Source: Amycolatopsis xylanica (lineage in GTDB: Bacteria > Actinomycetota > Actinomycetes > Mycobacteriales > Pseudonocardiaceae). From it: a stretch of 64,000 bases of DNA. Below are positions 49,670 through 57,797 of this stretch, piece by piece (the stretch's first letter is position 1; the number at the start of each line of letters is the position of its first letter). The stretch lies in NCBI RefSeq assembly GCF_900107045.1, contig NZ_FNON01000017.1, positions 1 through 64,000 of the forward strand, in the 5' to 3' direction. The notes beneath the pieces were generated by a model. That model did no database searches, was not told the origin of the DNA, and was given only the letters and a program-made list of their open reading frames with translations. The position numbers and the translations under genes were made by a program.

Positions 49670-49838
49670 TGTGGTTTACTTTTCGTGGTCTCGGTTTTTG
49701 TGTTCGTGGTAGTTCACGCTCGCAAGACTTCGCGAGCGTAGTGTCTCCTCATTTCGAGGAAGCAAACCGTTCGGGGTTGACCCTTGGTCGCCGCTGTGGC
49801 TTCCTTGTTTGTTTTTGTTTTACCTATGGAGACTTTTT
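49670..49838 (+). promoter_or_regulatory. Long structured leader of the cold-shock gene
   Basis: About 165 bases of unusually T-rich sequence before the ATG at 49839. Two small hairpins are seen: ACGCTCGC-8-GCGAGCGT (49716-49739) and TCCTC-ATTTC-GAGGA (49746-49760). The stretch just before the ATG is TTTGTTTTTGTTTTACC. Long structured leaders of cspA genes act as thermosensors; this looks like one. A short open frame across it (49651-49842) is not called. Confidence 0.6.
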
Positions 49839-50042
49839 ATGACTCAGGGCACCGTGAAGTGGTTCAACTCCGAGAAGGGGTTCGGCTTCATCACTCCCGA
49901 CAACGGCGGCGGCGACGTCTTCGTGCACTACTCGGAGATCCAGGGCAACGGGTTCCGTAGCCTCGAAGAGAACGCCCGCGTGGAGTTCGAGATCGGCCAG
50001 GGCGCCAAGGGGCCGCAGGCCACCTCGGTCACGGTCGTCTGA
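49839..50042 (+). CDS. Cold-shock protein (CspA family)
   Basis: A 67-residue cold-shock domain protein: [20 protein letters not shown] (RNP1 KGFGFI), DVFVHYSEI (RNP2). It binds single-stranded nucleic acid and acts as an RNA chaperone. A strong terminator follows at 50053. Confidence 0.93.
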   Translation: MTQGTVKWFNSEKGFGFITPDNGGGDVFVHYSEIQGNGFRSLEENARVEFEIGQGAKGPQATSVTVV

Positions 50043-50052
50043 TTTTTGCCCG

Positions 50053-50092
50053 AAAAGGCCGTCACCCGTTCGCGGGTGGCGGCCTTTTCTTT
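50053..50092 (+). terminator. Rho-independent terminator of the cold-shock gene
   Basis: AAAAGGCCGTCACCCG and CGGGTGGCGGCCTTTT form a 16-bp stem (one G-U) around TTCG, followed by TTTTCTTT. Confidence 0.8.
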
Positions 50093-50104
50093 ATGCTCGT
50101 GGCC

Positions 50105-50305
50105 ATGACTAGCTCTTACACCGTCACGGGCATGTCCTGCGGCGGCTGCGCAGGCTCCGTCAGCCGCGCGCTGAACGCACTCACCGGCGTCTCGGATGTC
50201 AAGATCGACCTGAAGACCGGTCAGGTCACAGTGGACAGCGCCGAGCCCGTCGCCGAGCCGGACATCCGCGCCGCCATTGAGAAAGCGGGCTACCAGCTCG
50301 CCTGA
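50105..50305 (+). CDS. copZ: CopZ-like heavy-metal-associated domain protein
   Basis: A 66-residue HMA domain: YTVTGMSCGGCAGSVSRALN has the MxCGGC metal-binding pair; VSDVKIDLKTGQVTVDSAEP and IRAAIEKAGYQLA are the remaining conserved parts. It is a copper chaperone that hands Cu(I) to ATPases or sensors. ATG 50105 is preferred over ATG 50093. No CopA or CsoR gene is adjacent. Confidence 0.9.
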   Translation: MTSSYTVTGMSCGGCAGSVSRALNALTGVSDVKIDLKTGQVTVDSAEPVAEPDIRAAIEKAGYQLA

Positions 50306-50391
50306 GCCCGGCCGGAACGGGGGTGGCTCCACCCGGAGGTCCACCCCTCGATGGTCCCGCTCCACCCCACTCCTTTCCTAACGTTCACGGC

Positions 50392-50568
50392 ATGAACAAG
50401 AACGACCTGCTCAAGCTGGCCGCGGACAAGGCACAGGAGAAGATCAAAGGGGGCGCGATGACGGGCAAGGCGTGGATCGGACTGCTGGCGGTGGGCCTGC
50501 TGGTACTCATGGGCTTTCTCGCCTACCGGCTCATCCTGATCGAGCTCATCACCCAGCTTCGCGACTAG
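50392..50568 (+). CDS. Small single-TM membrane protein
   Basis: A 58-residue protein with a basic N-terminus (MNKNDLLKLAADKAQEKIKG) and one membrane segment (WIGLLAVGLLVLMGFLAYRL). No family recognised. It precedes the histidine kinase gene by 11 bases, so it may be in its operon. Confidence 0.6.
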   Translation: MNKNDLLKLAADKAQEKIKGGAMTGKAWIGLLAVGLLVLMGFLAYRLILIELITQLRD

Positions 50569-50579
50569 CAGGAACACCG

Positions 50580-51671
50580 ATGCGCCGACCCGTTCTCCCG
50601 GACACCCTCGCGCCAGGCTGGCTGGTGGTGCAGCTGCTCGGCACCCTGCTCATCGCCGCCACCCTGGCCACCGCGCGGGAACACCAGCCGCTGGTGTGGG
50701 TGCTCTACGGCGTGAGCACGCTGGCCTGGCTCGGGTTCGTCGTCACCGACCACCGGTGGCCTCGAACAGCGCAGTGCCTGCTCGCGGCGTCCACCCTGAT
50801 TCCCGCGATGACCTTGGGGATCGCCGAAGACTCGTCGGCGATCATCCTGTGCGTCATCACCCTCGGCAGGCTGGCCACGATGGCCAGGCTGAGCGTGTTG
50901 TCGATCGTGCTGGTCGGCTCCGCGGACATCGTGCTCGCGCTCGTGCTCGACAAGGGCTGGCAAGGCCTTGTCGACGCCGGCGTGATGCTGTTGCTGTTGC
51001 TGCTCGGCCTCAATCGCAGGCAGTACGAGGTCCAGGCCGAGCAAGCGCACGCGCTGCTGGAACAGACCAAGCTCGCGCAAGCCGAACACGCACGCGCCGC
51101 CGCGCTCGACGAGCGCACCAGGATCGCGCGGGAGATCCACGATGTGCTCGCGCATTCCCTTGGCGCACTGGGGGTTCAGCTCGAACTGGCCGAGGCGCTG
51201 CTGGCCGAGAAGTCCGATGTGGACTCCGCGCTGGCCACCATCCGGCGGTCGCGCAGGCTCGCGGCGGACGGGCTCGCCGAGGCGCGTAACGCCGTGGCCG
51301 CGCTACGCCGGGACGTTCCGTCGCTGATAGAGGCGCTGGAGGCGCTCGTCGACGCCCATCACGGGGTCGTCGACTTCGAGGCGACCGGTGCGGCAAGGCC
51401 GTTGCCGACGGCAGCCACCGTGTCGCTGGTCGGCACGGCGCGCGAGGCGCTGACCAACGCCGCCAAGCACGCGCCGGGTGTTCCGGTGACGATGACGCTG
51501 GAGTTCGAGGAGGGCACCGTCCGGCTGATCGTGCGCAACGAGGCCTCGGGGGTCGCGGGCACCGGCTTCGGGCTGACCGGCATGGGCGAGCGGCTCGCGC
51601 TCGCGGATGGGACGCTGACCTCGGGCTTCGAGGGGAAGTACTGGGTGGTTTCGGCGGAGGTGCGCGCGTGA
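50580..51671 (+). CDS. Sensor histidine kinase (NarX/LiaS type)
   Basis: A 363-residue kinase. Five N-terminal membrane segments (LVVQLLGTLLIAATLATARE, AGVMLLLLLLGLNRRQ and others) precede the HisKA_3 domain: DERTRIAREIHDVLAHSLGA (His about residue 187), and the HATPase part GTAREALTNAAKHAPGVPVT with GFGLTGMGERLALADG. It pairs with the NarL-type regulator downstream; their genes overlap by 4 bases. The signal is unknown. Confidence 0.88.
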   Translation: MRRPVLPDTLAPGWLVVQLLGTLLIAATLATAREHQPLVWVLYGVSTLAWLGFVVTDHRWPRTAQCLLAASTLIPAMTLGIAEDSSAIILCVITLGRLATMARLSVLSIVLVGSADIVLALVLDKGWQGLVDAGVMLLLLLLGLNRRQYEVQAEQAHALLEQTKLAQAEHARAAALDERTRIAREIHDVLAHSLGALGVQLELAEALLAEKSDVDSALATIRRSRRLAADGLAEARNAVAALRRDVPSLIEALEALVDAHHGVVDFEATGAARPLPTAATVSLVGTAREALTNAAKHAPGVPVTMTLEFEEGTVRLIVRNEASGVAGTGFGLTGMGERLALADGTLTSGFEGKYWVVSAEVRA

Positions 51672-52309
51672 TCAAGGTGCTCGTGGCCGACGACCAGCAG
51701 GTCATGCGCGAGGGACTGGTCGCGCTGCTCGGCATGGTCGACGGCATCGAGGTCGTCGGCTCGGCGGCCAACGGCGAGGAGGCGCTCGCGCTGACCGCCA
51801 CGGCCGGGCCCGATGTCGTGCTGATGGACCTGCGCATGCCCGTGCTGGACGGCGTCGAGGCGACCAGGCGCATCACCCGCGAGCATCCGGGCACGGCGGT
51901 GCTGGTGCTCACCACCTACGCCGACGACGAGTCGATCGTCGGCGCGCTCAAGGCGGGCGCCAAGGGCTATCTGACCAAGGACGCGGGCCGCATGGAGATC
52001 GGCGCGGCGCTGCGCTCGGCCGCCTCCGGGCAGTCGACGTTCGACGCCGCTGTCGCTCAACGCCTGGTCGACGCCTTGAGTTCGAAACCGGCACGCAAGC
52101 GCGTCGAGCTGCCGGACGGGCTGACGAGCCGTGAGGCCGAGGTGCTCGGGCTGGTCGCGGGCGGGCTGAGCAACGGCGAGATCGCCGCGGAGCTGTTCAT
52201 CGGCGAGGCCACCGTGAAGACTCACATCAACAACACCTTCGCGAAGATCGGCGTGCGTAACCGGGCGGAAGCCGTCCGGTACGCGCTCGCCCATGACCTC
52301 GGACTGTGA
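51668..52309 (+). CDS. NarL/FixJ-type response regulator
   Basis: A 213-residue protein. The receiver domain has the phospho-Asp in VLMDLRMPVLDGVEATRRI (about residue 54) and the GAKGYLTKDAG segment, then a LuxR HTH: LTSREAEVLGLVAGGLSNGE, IAAELFIGEATVKTHINNTF. Overlaps the kinase gene by 4 bases; one two-component system. Confidence 0.9.
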   Translation: MIKVLVADDQQVMREGLVALLGMVDGIEVVGSAANGEEALALTATAGPDVVLMDLRMPVLDGVEATRRITREHPGTAVLVLTTYADDESIVGALKAGAKGYLTKDAGRMEIGAALRSAASGQSTFDAAVAQRLVDALSSKPARKRVELPDGLTSREAEVLGLVAGGLSNGEIAAELFIGEATVKTHINNTFAKIGVRNRAEAVRYALAHDLGL

Positions 52310-52386
52310 CGCGGTTCGGGCGTGGCTAGGTGGCTGTCGACTAGTCGTCTCGGCTACCTTCATCCCCGTATGTATTGGGGAGGGCC

Positions 52387-53754
52387 ATGACCACCACTGA
52401 AACGCGGCCGGGTGCGCAACCAGCACCTCCGCGTGAGCCGAAGTCCGGGCTCGCGAGCCTGCTGGCTCTTCCCGGGATAGCGGTACGCCGGATCATCCGG
52501 TCGACGCGCGCGACGCCGGGGCGGCTTTCGGTGATCGGGGTCGGCCTCGGCCTGCTCGTGCTGCTCACCGGCATCATCGCGACCGTCGGCGTGCAGGCGA
52601 AGAAGGACACGATCAACGACCTGATCGACCACCGCGAGCCGCTGGCCGTGGCGTCGCAGCAGGTCTACCGGTCGCTCTCGGACGCCGACGCGACCGCGGC
52701 GAGCGCGTTCCTCTCGGTCGGCAGTGAGCCCGCCGAGCTGCGCGCTCGTTACGAGCTGGACATCGCACAGGCGGGCGCCGCGCTCGCGAAGGCCGCCTCC
52801 GACGCCGGTGACGGCGCCGCGCAGCAGGTCAACCTGGTCGGCCAGCTGCTGCCGGTCTACACCGGCCTCGTCGAGACGGCACGCGCGAACAACAAGCAGG
52901 GTTACCCGGCGGGCGCCTCCTACCTGCGTGAAGCTTCGGAACTCATGCGCTCCAAGGTGCTGCCTGCCGCGCAGGAGCTGTACCAGATCGACACCGACCG
53001 GCTCGCGAACTCGCAGGACGACGCGAACGCGTTCCCCTGGCTGAGCACGCTGCTGACGCTCGTGCTGCTCGGCGCGCTGGCCGCCACCCAGATCCACCTC
53101 ACCCGCAAGACGAATCGGGTGATCAACGTCGGCCTGCTGGTCGCGACCGGCGCGATCGTGGTCGGGCTGCTGTGGGGCTCGGTCGCGATGATCGTGCAGA
53201 GCACGCAGGTCCGCGGCGGCGAGGCCGACGGCAGCCATCAGGTGGACGTCCTGGTCCGCGCCCGCATCGCCGCGCTGCAGGCCCGCGCCGACGAGACGCT
53301 CACGCTGGTCGCCCGTGGTGACGGCGCGGCCTACGAGAAGGATTTCGCCTCACTGCAGGCCCAGCTGGTCGGCGCCGACCAGAAGAGCGGGCTGCTCGGC
53401 GAGGCCAAGGGACTCACCGCCGCCAAGGCCGAGGTCGAGGCCGCGAACCAGAGCGCGCTGGCCTGGTTCAAGGCGTACGGCGAGATCCGCAAGACCGACA
53501 CCAGTGGCCAGTACGACGAGGCCGTGAAAGCGGCGATCGATGTATCCAAAGAGGACGGTTCGGCCGCCGCTTTCCTTCGCCTGGACGAAAACCTGGTCAA
53601 GGCCATCAACGTCGGCAGGCAGAACTTCCTGGACGGCACGCGCGCGGGCGACCGCTGGCTGACCCTGCTCGCGCCGGGGCTCGGCGTGCTCGCGGTCGTG
53701 GCCGCCGGCGGCGTGGCCATCGGCATCCGCGAACGGCTGAGGGAGTACCGGTGA
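52387..53754 (+). CDS. glnX: GlnX-like membrane protein
   Basis: A 455-residue protein with an N-terminal membrane segment (LSVIGVGLGLLVLLTGIIAT), a helical extracellular domain, two more segments (WLSTLLTLVLLGALAATQI and VINVGLLVATGAIVVGLLWG), a second helical domain and a final segment (WLTLLAPGLGVLAVVAAGGV). It precedes glnH and pknG in the order glnX-glnH-pknG as in mycobacteria (Rv0412c-Rv0410c), where GlnX passes the GlnH signal across the membrane to PknG. ATG 52387 with GGAGGG upstream. Overlaps glnH by 4 bases. Confidence 0.82.
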   Translation: MTTTETRPGAQPAPPREPKSGLASLLALPGIAVRRIIRSTRATPGRLSVIGVGLGLLVLLTGIIATVGVQAKKDTINDLIDHREPLAVASQQVYRSLSDADATAASAFLSVGSEPAELRARYELDIAQAGAALAKAASDAGDGAAQQVNLVGQLLPVYTGLVETARANNKQGYPAGASYLREASELMRSKVLPAAQELYQIDTDRLANSQDDANAFPWLSTLLTLVLLGALAATQIHLTRKTNRVINVGLLVATGAIVVGLLWGSVAMIVQSTQVRGGEADGSHQVDVLVRARIAALQARADETLTLVARGDGAAYEKDFASLQAQLVGADQKSGLLGEAKGLTAAKAEVEAANQSALAWFKAYGEIRKTDTSGQYDEAVKAAIDVSKEDGSAAAFLRLDENLVKAINVGRQNFLDGTRAGDRWLTLLAPGLGVLAVVAAGGVAIGIRERLREYR

Positions 53755-54695
53755 AGCGGCTTTTCGGAATTCTCGGCGTCGCGCTGCTGGCGTCGGCCTG
53801 CGGCACAGCCGGGACACCGGTCGATCCCGCGCCGGTCACCGAGGCGATCCGGCCGCAGCCCGCCCATGTCGGCGGCGCGGACGTGAAACCGGACGCGGCG
53901 AAGGCCGAATGCGGCGACCCGCTCGCTTCCCTTGCCCCGCAAGGGAAATCGATCACCGGCACGATGGCGAAGATCAAGGAACGCGGGCACCTGATCGCGG
54001 GCGTCGACCAGACGACGTTCCTGTTCGGGTTCCGCAACCCGACCTCGGGCGCGCTCGAAGGTTTCGACATCGACATGGCCAAACAGGTGGCCAAGGCGAT
54101 CTTCGGCGACGAGAACAAGATCCGCTTCCGCGCGATCCCGTCGAAGCTGCGGGAAGACGTGCTGAAGGAAAAGCAGGTCGACATCGTCGTCCGCACCTAC
54201 AGCATCAACTGCAGCAGGCTCAAGGACGTCGCCTTCTCGTCGGTGTACTACAAGGCGGGCCAGAAGATCCTGGTGGACAAGAGCTCGCGGGTGAAGAGCC
54301 TGCCGGACCTGGCGAACAAGAAGGTGTGCGCGACCAAGACCTCGACCTCGCTGACGAAGATCGCGACAGACCCGGCGAAGCCGGTGCCGGTCTCGGTGGA
54401 CAACTGGTCGGACTGCCTGGTGATGCTGCAGCAGGGCCAGGTCGACGCGGTGTCCACCGACGACGTGATCCTCGCGGGCATGGCGGCGCAGGACCCGACC
54501 GTTCAGGTCGTCGGCGAGCCGTTCACCACGGAGAACTACGGGATCGGCATCCCGAAGGAGAACGAGGACATGGTCCGCTTCGTGAACGCCGTGCTCGAAG
54601 ACGTGCGCGGCAACGGTGTCTGGAAGCAGAGCTACACCAGGTGGCTCGGCGGACGGCTGCCGGACGCGGACCCGCCGCAGCCCACGTACAAATGA
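53751..54695 (+). CDS. glnH: Glutamate/aspartate-binding lipoprotein GlnH
   Basis: A 314-residue type III solute-binding protein. The lipobox GILGVALLASACGTAG gives a lipid-modified Cys at about residue 17. The binding fold has MAKIKERGHLIAGVDQTTFL, GALEGFDIDMAKQVAKAIFG, and TYSINCSRLKDVAFSSVYYK. In mycobacteria GlnH binds Glu and Asp and signals through GlnX to PknG; that is the likely role here. Confidence 0.88.
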   Translation: MKRLFGILGVALLASACGTAGTPVDPAPVTEAIRPQPAHVGGADVKPDAAKAECGDPLASLAPQGKSITGTMAKIKERGHLIAGVDQTTFLFGFRNPTSGALEGFDIDMAKQVAKAIFGDENKIRFRAIPSKLREDVLKEKQVDIVVRTYSINCSRLKDVAFSSVYYKAGQKILVDKSSRVKSLPDLANKKVCATKTSTSLTKIATDPAKPVPVSVDNWSDCLVMLQQGQVDAVSTDDVILAGMAAQDPTVQVVGEPFTTENYGIGIPKENEDMVRFVNAVLEDVRGNGVWKQSYTRWLGGRLPDADPPQPTYK

Positions 54696-54720
54696 CGCAT
54701 TCTCGGATTGGGAGGTAGCA

Positions 54721-57231
54721 GTGTCGGAGGAGCCGCGCCGTCCTCGGCACGCAGCACCTGACGCCGAGGAGCCGGAGGCGCCCGTTTCCGGCAGGCTCGA
54801 AGAGTCGGCCGCCGAGCGCACGATCTTCCACGCGCCGGTACGTCCCGCGGCCTCGCCGGACGCGCCGACCAGGGAGAACCTGCCGCCGGTGCAGGCACAG
54901 CCGCAGACGCAGGCCGCCAGGCCGTACTGGGAGCCGACCAACGAGCCCCAGCCGACGAGCGTGCTGTCCGCGCCGACGCCGGAGACCCAGAGCATCATGC
55001 CGCCGGCGCCACCGGCGACCGGTCCCGGCATTCCGCTGCCGGACCCCGGAACGGAAAGTGTGCTGCCCGAGCGCAGCACCGGAACCGGGCACGGCACGGG
55101 CGCGGGCACCGGCGGTGGCACCGGATCGGGCGCGTTCCCGGGCACCTCGCGGCGGACGTCTTCGCGGACGTCACGGCGCGGCAGGCTCGGCGCCGGGCTG
55201 GTCGACGTCCCCCGCGTGCCGTACCGCGACCCCGAGTCCGCGGTGCTCGAAAACCCGATGGTCTCCGAGGAAAAGCGCTTCTGCGGGGCGTGCGGCTCGA
55301 AGGTGGGCCGCGGTGAGAACGGGAAGCCCGGTGCGCCGGATGGCGAGTGCGCCAACTGTGGCGAGCCGTTCTCGTTCGTGCCGAAGCTGCAGCCGAACGA
55401 GATCGTCGGCGGCCAGTACGAGGTGCTCGGCGCGCTCGCGTACGGCGGGCTCGGCTGGATCTATCTCGCGCAGGACCACAACGTCAGCGACCGCTGGGTG
55501 GTGCTCAAGGGTCTGATCAACACCGGCGACGCGACCGCCATGCTCGCCGCGGTCAACGAGGTCCGCTTCCTCGCCGAGGTCGAGCACCCGAACATCGTCA
55601 AGATCCACAACTTCGTCCAGCACGCGGACCCGAAGACCGGGAACTCCGTCGGCTACATCGTGATGGAGTACGTCGGCGGCCAGTCCCTGCGCCAGCTCGC
55701 GCTCGCGCACCACCGCGAGACGAAGCGCCCGGAGCCGCTGCCGATCGGCCAGGTCATCGCGTACGGCCTGGAGATCCTGCCCGCCATGGGTTATCTCCAC
55801 TCGCAGAACCTGCTGTACTGCGACCTCAAGCCCGACAACGTGATCCAGACGCACGAGCAGCTCAAGCTGATCGACCTCGGCGCGGTCCGCCGGATGGACG
55901 ACTACGAGAGCCCGCTGTTCTTCACGACCGGGTACAGCGCGCCCGAACTCGCCAAGCAGGGCGCCTCGGTCGCGTCGGACCTGTACACGGTCGGCCGGAC
56001 GCTGGCGGTGCTGAGCTTCGAGTTCGCCGGGTACACGTCCAAATACAAGACCACGCTGCCACCGGCCAGCGAAGTGCCGCTGTTCTCGCTTTTCGGTTCG
56101 TACCACCGGTTCCTGAAGCGTGCGACGCACACCGACCCGGACCGGCGGTTCATCGCCGCCGAGGACATGGGCGACCAGCTGACCGGCGTGCTGCGCGAGA
56201 TCATGGCGCTCGGCACCAACGAGCCGAGGCCGGGCGTCTCGACGGTCTTCGGGCCGGAGAGCCGGGCGTTCGGCGTCGACCTGGTCGTGCCGGAGCCAGG
56301 CCAGAACGTGCCGCTGCCCGACGCCCGCGAGGTGGTCACCGGGCTCCCGGTCCCCCAGGTCGACACCGACGACCCCGGCGCCGGCGTGCTCGCGACCAAC
56401 ACGGTCGCGGATCCGCGCGAGGCGATCGAGTCGCTGGCCGGAGCGCCGCGCGAGTCGATCGAGGTGCGGCTGCGGATCGTGCGCGCCCGCATCGAACTCG
56501 GCGAGCTGGCCGAGGCGCAGCGGCAGCTGCAGGCCGCGCAGTACCTGGCCATCAGGGCCGGTTTCCCGCACGACTGGCGGATCGACTGGTACCGCGGCCT
56601 GATCGAGCTGGCAGGCGGACGCCCGCGCGTCGCGCACGTCGCGTTCGACTCCGTGTACGACGAGCTGCCCGGTGAGATCGCGCCGAAGCTGGCGCTCGCG
56701 ATCAGCGCGGAGGGCGTCGGCGACTACTTCGGCGCCGCGCGGTTCTACGAGCTGGTGTGGCGCACGGACCGGTCCTATGTCAGCGCCGCCTTCGGCCTCG
56801 CGCGCGTCTACCTCGCGCAGGGCGCGCGGGCCGGCGCGATCGAGGTGCTCGAAGCGGTGCCGCTGTCGTCCACGCACCACACGGCCGCGCAGGTGGCGGC
56901 CATCAAGATCAAGACGCGGGTCGGTGGCGACGGCAAGGCGGTGACCGAGCGCGACCTGCTCGACGCGTCACACCGCCTGGAGCGGCTCACGCTGGACGCC
57001 GAGCGCCGCACCCGGCTCGCCGCCGACGTGCTCGAATCCGCGCACGACTGGCTGCGGACGGGGCAAGCCCAGCCAGGAGTGCGCGTGGTCGGCTGCGCGC
57101 TGGAAGACCGTGAAGTCCGCTTTGGACTCGAGCGGTGCTATCGCGCCCTGGCCAGGCTCGCGAACACGGCGGAGCAACGGATCGCGCTGGTCGACAAGGC
57201 CAACGAGGTCCGGCCGCGCACGCTGACCTAG
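54721..57231 (+). CDS. pknG: Serine/threonine protein kinase PknG
   Basis: An 836-residue soluble kinase. After a Pro/Thr-rich N-terminal region, a rubredoxin-like zinc site (CGACGSK at about 187, CANCGEP at about 210) leads into the kinase: YGGLGWIYLAQDHN (Gly-rich loop), Lys in DRWVVLKGL, the YCDLKPDNVIQ catalytic loop, and DLG for DFG. A TPR domain follows (about 570-800). PknG controls glutamate/2-oxoglutarate metabolism through GarA. The GTG start at 54721 has GGAGG upstream. It is the last gene of glnX-glnH-pknG; the stop overlaps the convergent thioesterase gene by 4 bases. Confidence 0.93.
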   Translation: MSEEPRRPRHAAPDAEEPEAPVSGRLEESAAERTIFHAPVRPAASPDAPTRENLPPVQAQPQTQAARPYWEPTNEPQPTSVLSAPTPETQSIMPPAPPATGPGIPLPDPGTESVLPERSTGTGHGTGAGTGGGTGSGAFPGTSRRTSSRTSRRGRLGAGLVDVPRVPYRDPESAVLENPMVSEEKRFCGACGSKVGRGENGKPGAPDGECANCGEPFSFVPKLQPNEIVGGQYEVLGALAYGGLGWIYLAQDHNVSDRWVVLKGLINTGDATAMLAAVNEVRFLAEVEHPNIVKIHNFVQHADPKTGNSVGYIVMEYVGGQSLRQLALAHHRETKRPEPLPIGQVIAYGLEILPAMGYLHSQNLLYCDLKPDNVIQTHEQLKLIDLGAVRRMDDYESPLFFTTGYSAPELAKQGASVASDLYTVGRTLAVLSFEFAGYTSKYKTTLPPASEVPLFSLFGSYHRFLKRATHTDPDRRFIAAEDMGDQLTGVLREIMALGTNEPRPGVSTVFGPESRAFGVDLVVPEPGQNVPLPDAREVVTGLPVPQVDTDDPGAGVLATNTVADPREAIESLAGAPRESIEVRLRIVRARIELGELAEAQRQLQAAQYLAIRAGFPHDWRIDWYRGLIELAGGRPRVAHVAFDSVYDELPGEIAPKLALAISAEGVGDYFGAARFYELVWRTDRSYVSAAFGLARVYLAQGARAGAIEVLEAVPLSSTHHTAAQVAAIKIKTRVGGDGKAVTERDLLDASHRLERLTLDAERRTRLAADVLESAHDWLRTGQAQPGVRVVGCALEDREVRFGLERCYRALARLANTAEQRIALVDKANEVRPRTLT

Positions 57232-57797
57232 GGATTGAGGTCGGGTCGTTTCTGGCTCGACGCCGAGAGCTTTGCGATCGCGTCCTTGTCGCCGTGCGTG
57301 GTGAAGTGCTCGACGGCGACGATCACGAACAACGCTCGCGCGCGCAGCGCGATCGGCCCGTCTTCGGCGTCGAGGTGGCCGTTGGCGCTGACGTAGACCT
57401 TGCGCCCGGCCATCCCGTCCAGCTTGCCGACGATGAACAACGTCGAGCCCACCGGCACCGGGCGGAGGAAATCGGTCTCCAGCCGCCCGGTGACGGCGGG
57501 CTTGCGCAGCTGATAGCCGACGGTCGCGCCGAGCGCCTCGTCGAACGCGGCGGCCAGCAGCCCACCGTGCGCGAGCCCCGGCGCGCCCTGGTGCGCGGCG
57601 GTGACGGTGAACTGCGAGTGCACCGTGTGCTCATCGCCCATTGTGGACTGCAGCCGCAGCCCGGTCGGCACCTCGTCACCACAGCCGAAACACTCGCTGT
57701 AGTGCGGGCCGAGCTTGGTACCCGCCTGCGGAGCCTTGGGATGGACGGGTACCGGCTCGACGTCGACCGGCGGCCAGTCAGGGACGTTACGACTCAT
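57228..57797 (-). CDS. PaaI/hotdog-fold thioesterase
   Basis: A 189-residue hotdog thioesterase. AHQGAPGLAHGGLLAAAFDE with the active-site region GLAHGGL, and YQLRKPAVTGRLETDFLRPV fit the PaaI group. It also has a SECFGCGDEVPTGL segment with two Cys, seen in the fungal/actinobacterial DUF4442-like variant. It hydrolyses an acyl-CoA. Overlaps pknG by 4 bases and the MFS gene by 11. Confidence 0.85.
   Translation of the reverse strand: MSRNVPDWPPVDVEPVPVHPKAPQAGTKLGPHYSECFGCGDEVPTGLRLQSTMGDEHTVHSQFTVTAAHQGAPGLAHGGLLAAAFDEALGATVGYQLRKPAVTGRLETDFLRPVPVGSTLFIVGKLDGMAGRKVYVSANGHLDAEDGPIALRARALFVIVAVEHFTTHGDKDAIAKLSASSQKRPDLNP

Noticed and set aside
49651-49842. 63-codon frame in the cold-shock leader
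   Set aside because: Phe/Cys/Arg-rich, overlaps the csp start codon and has no family likeness; better read as a structured leader.
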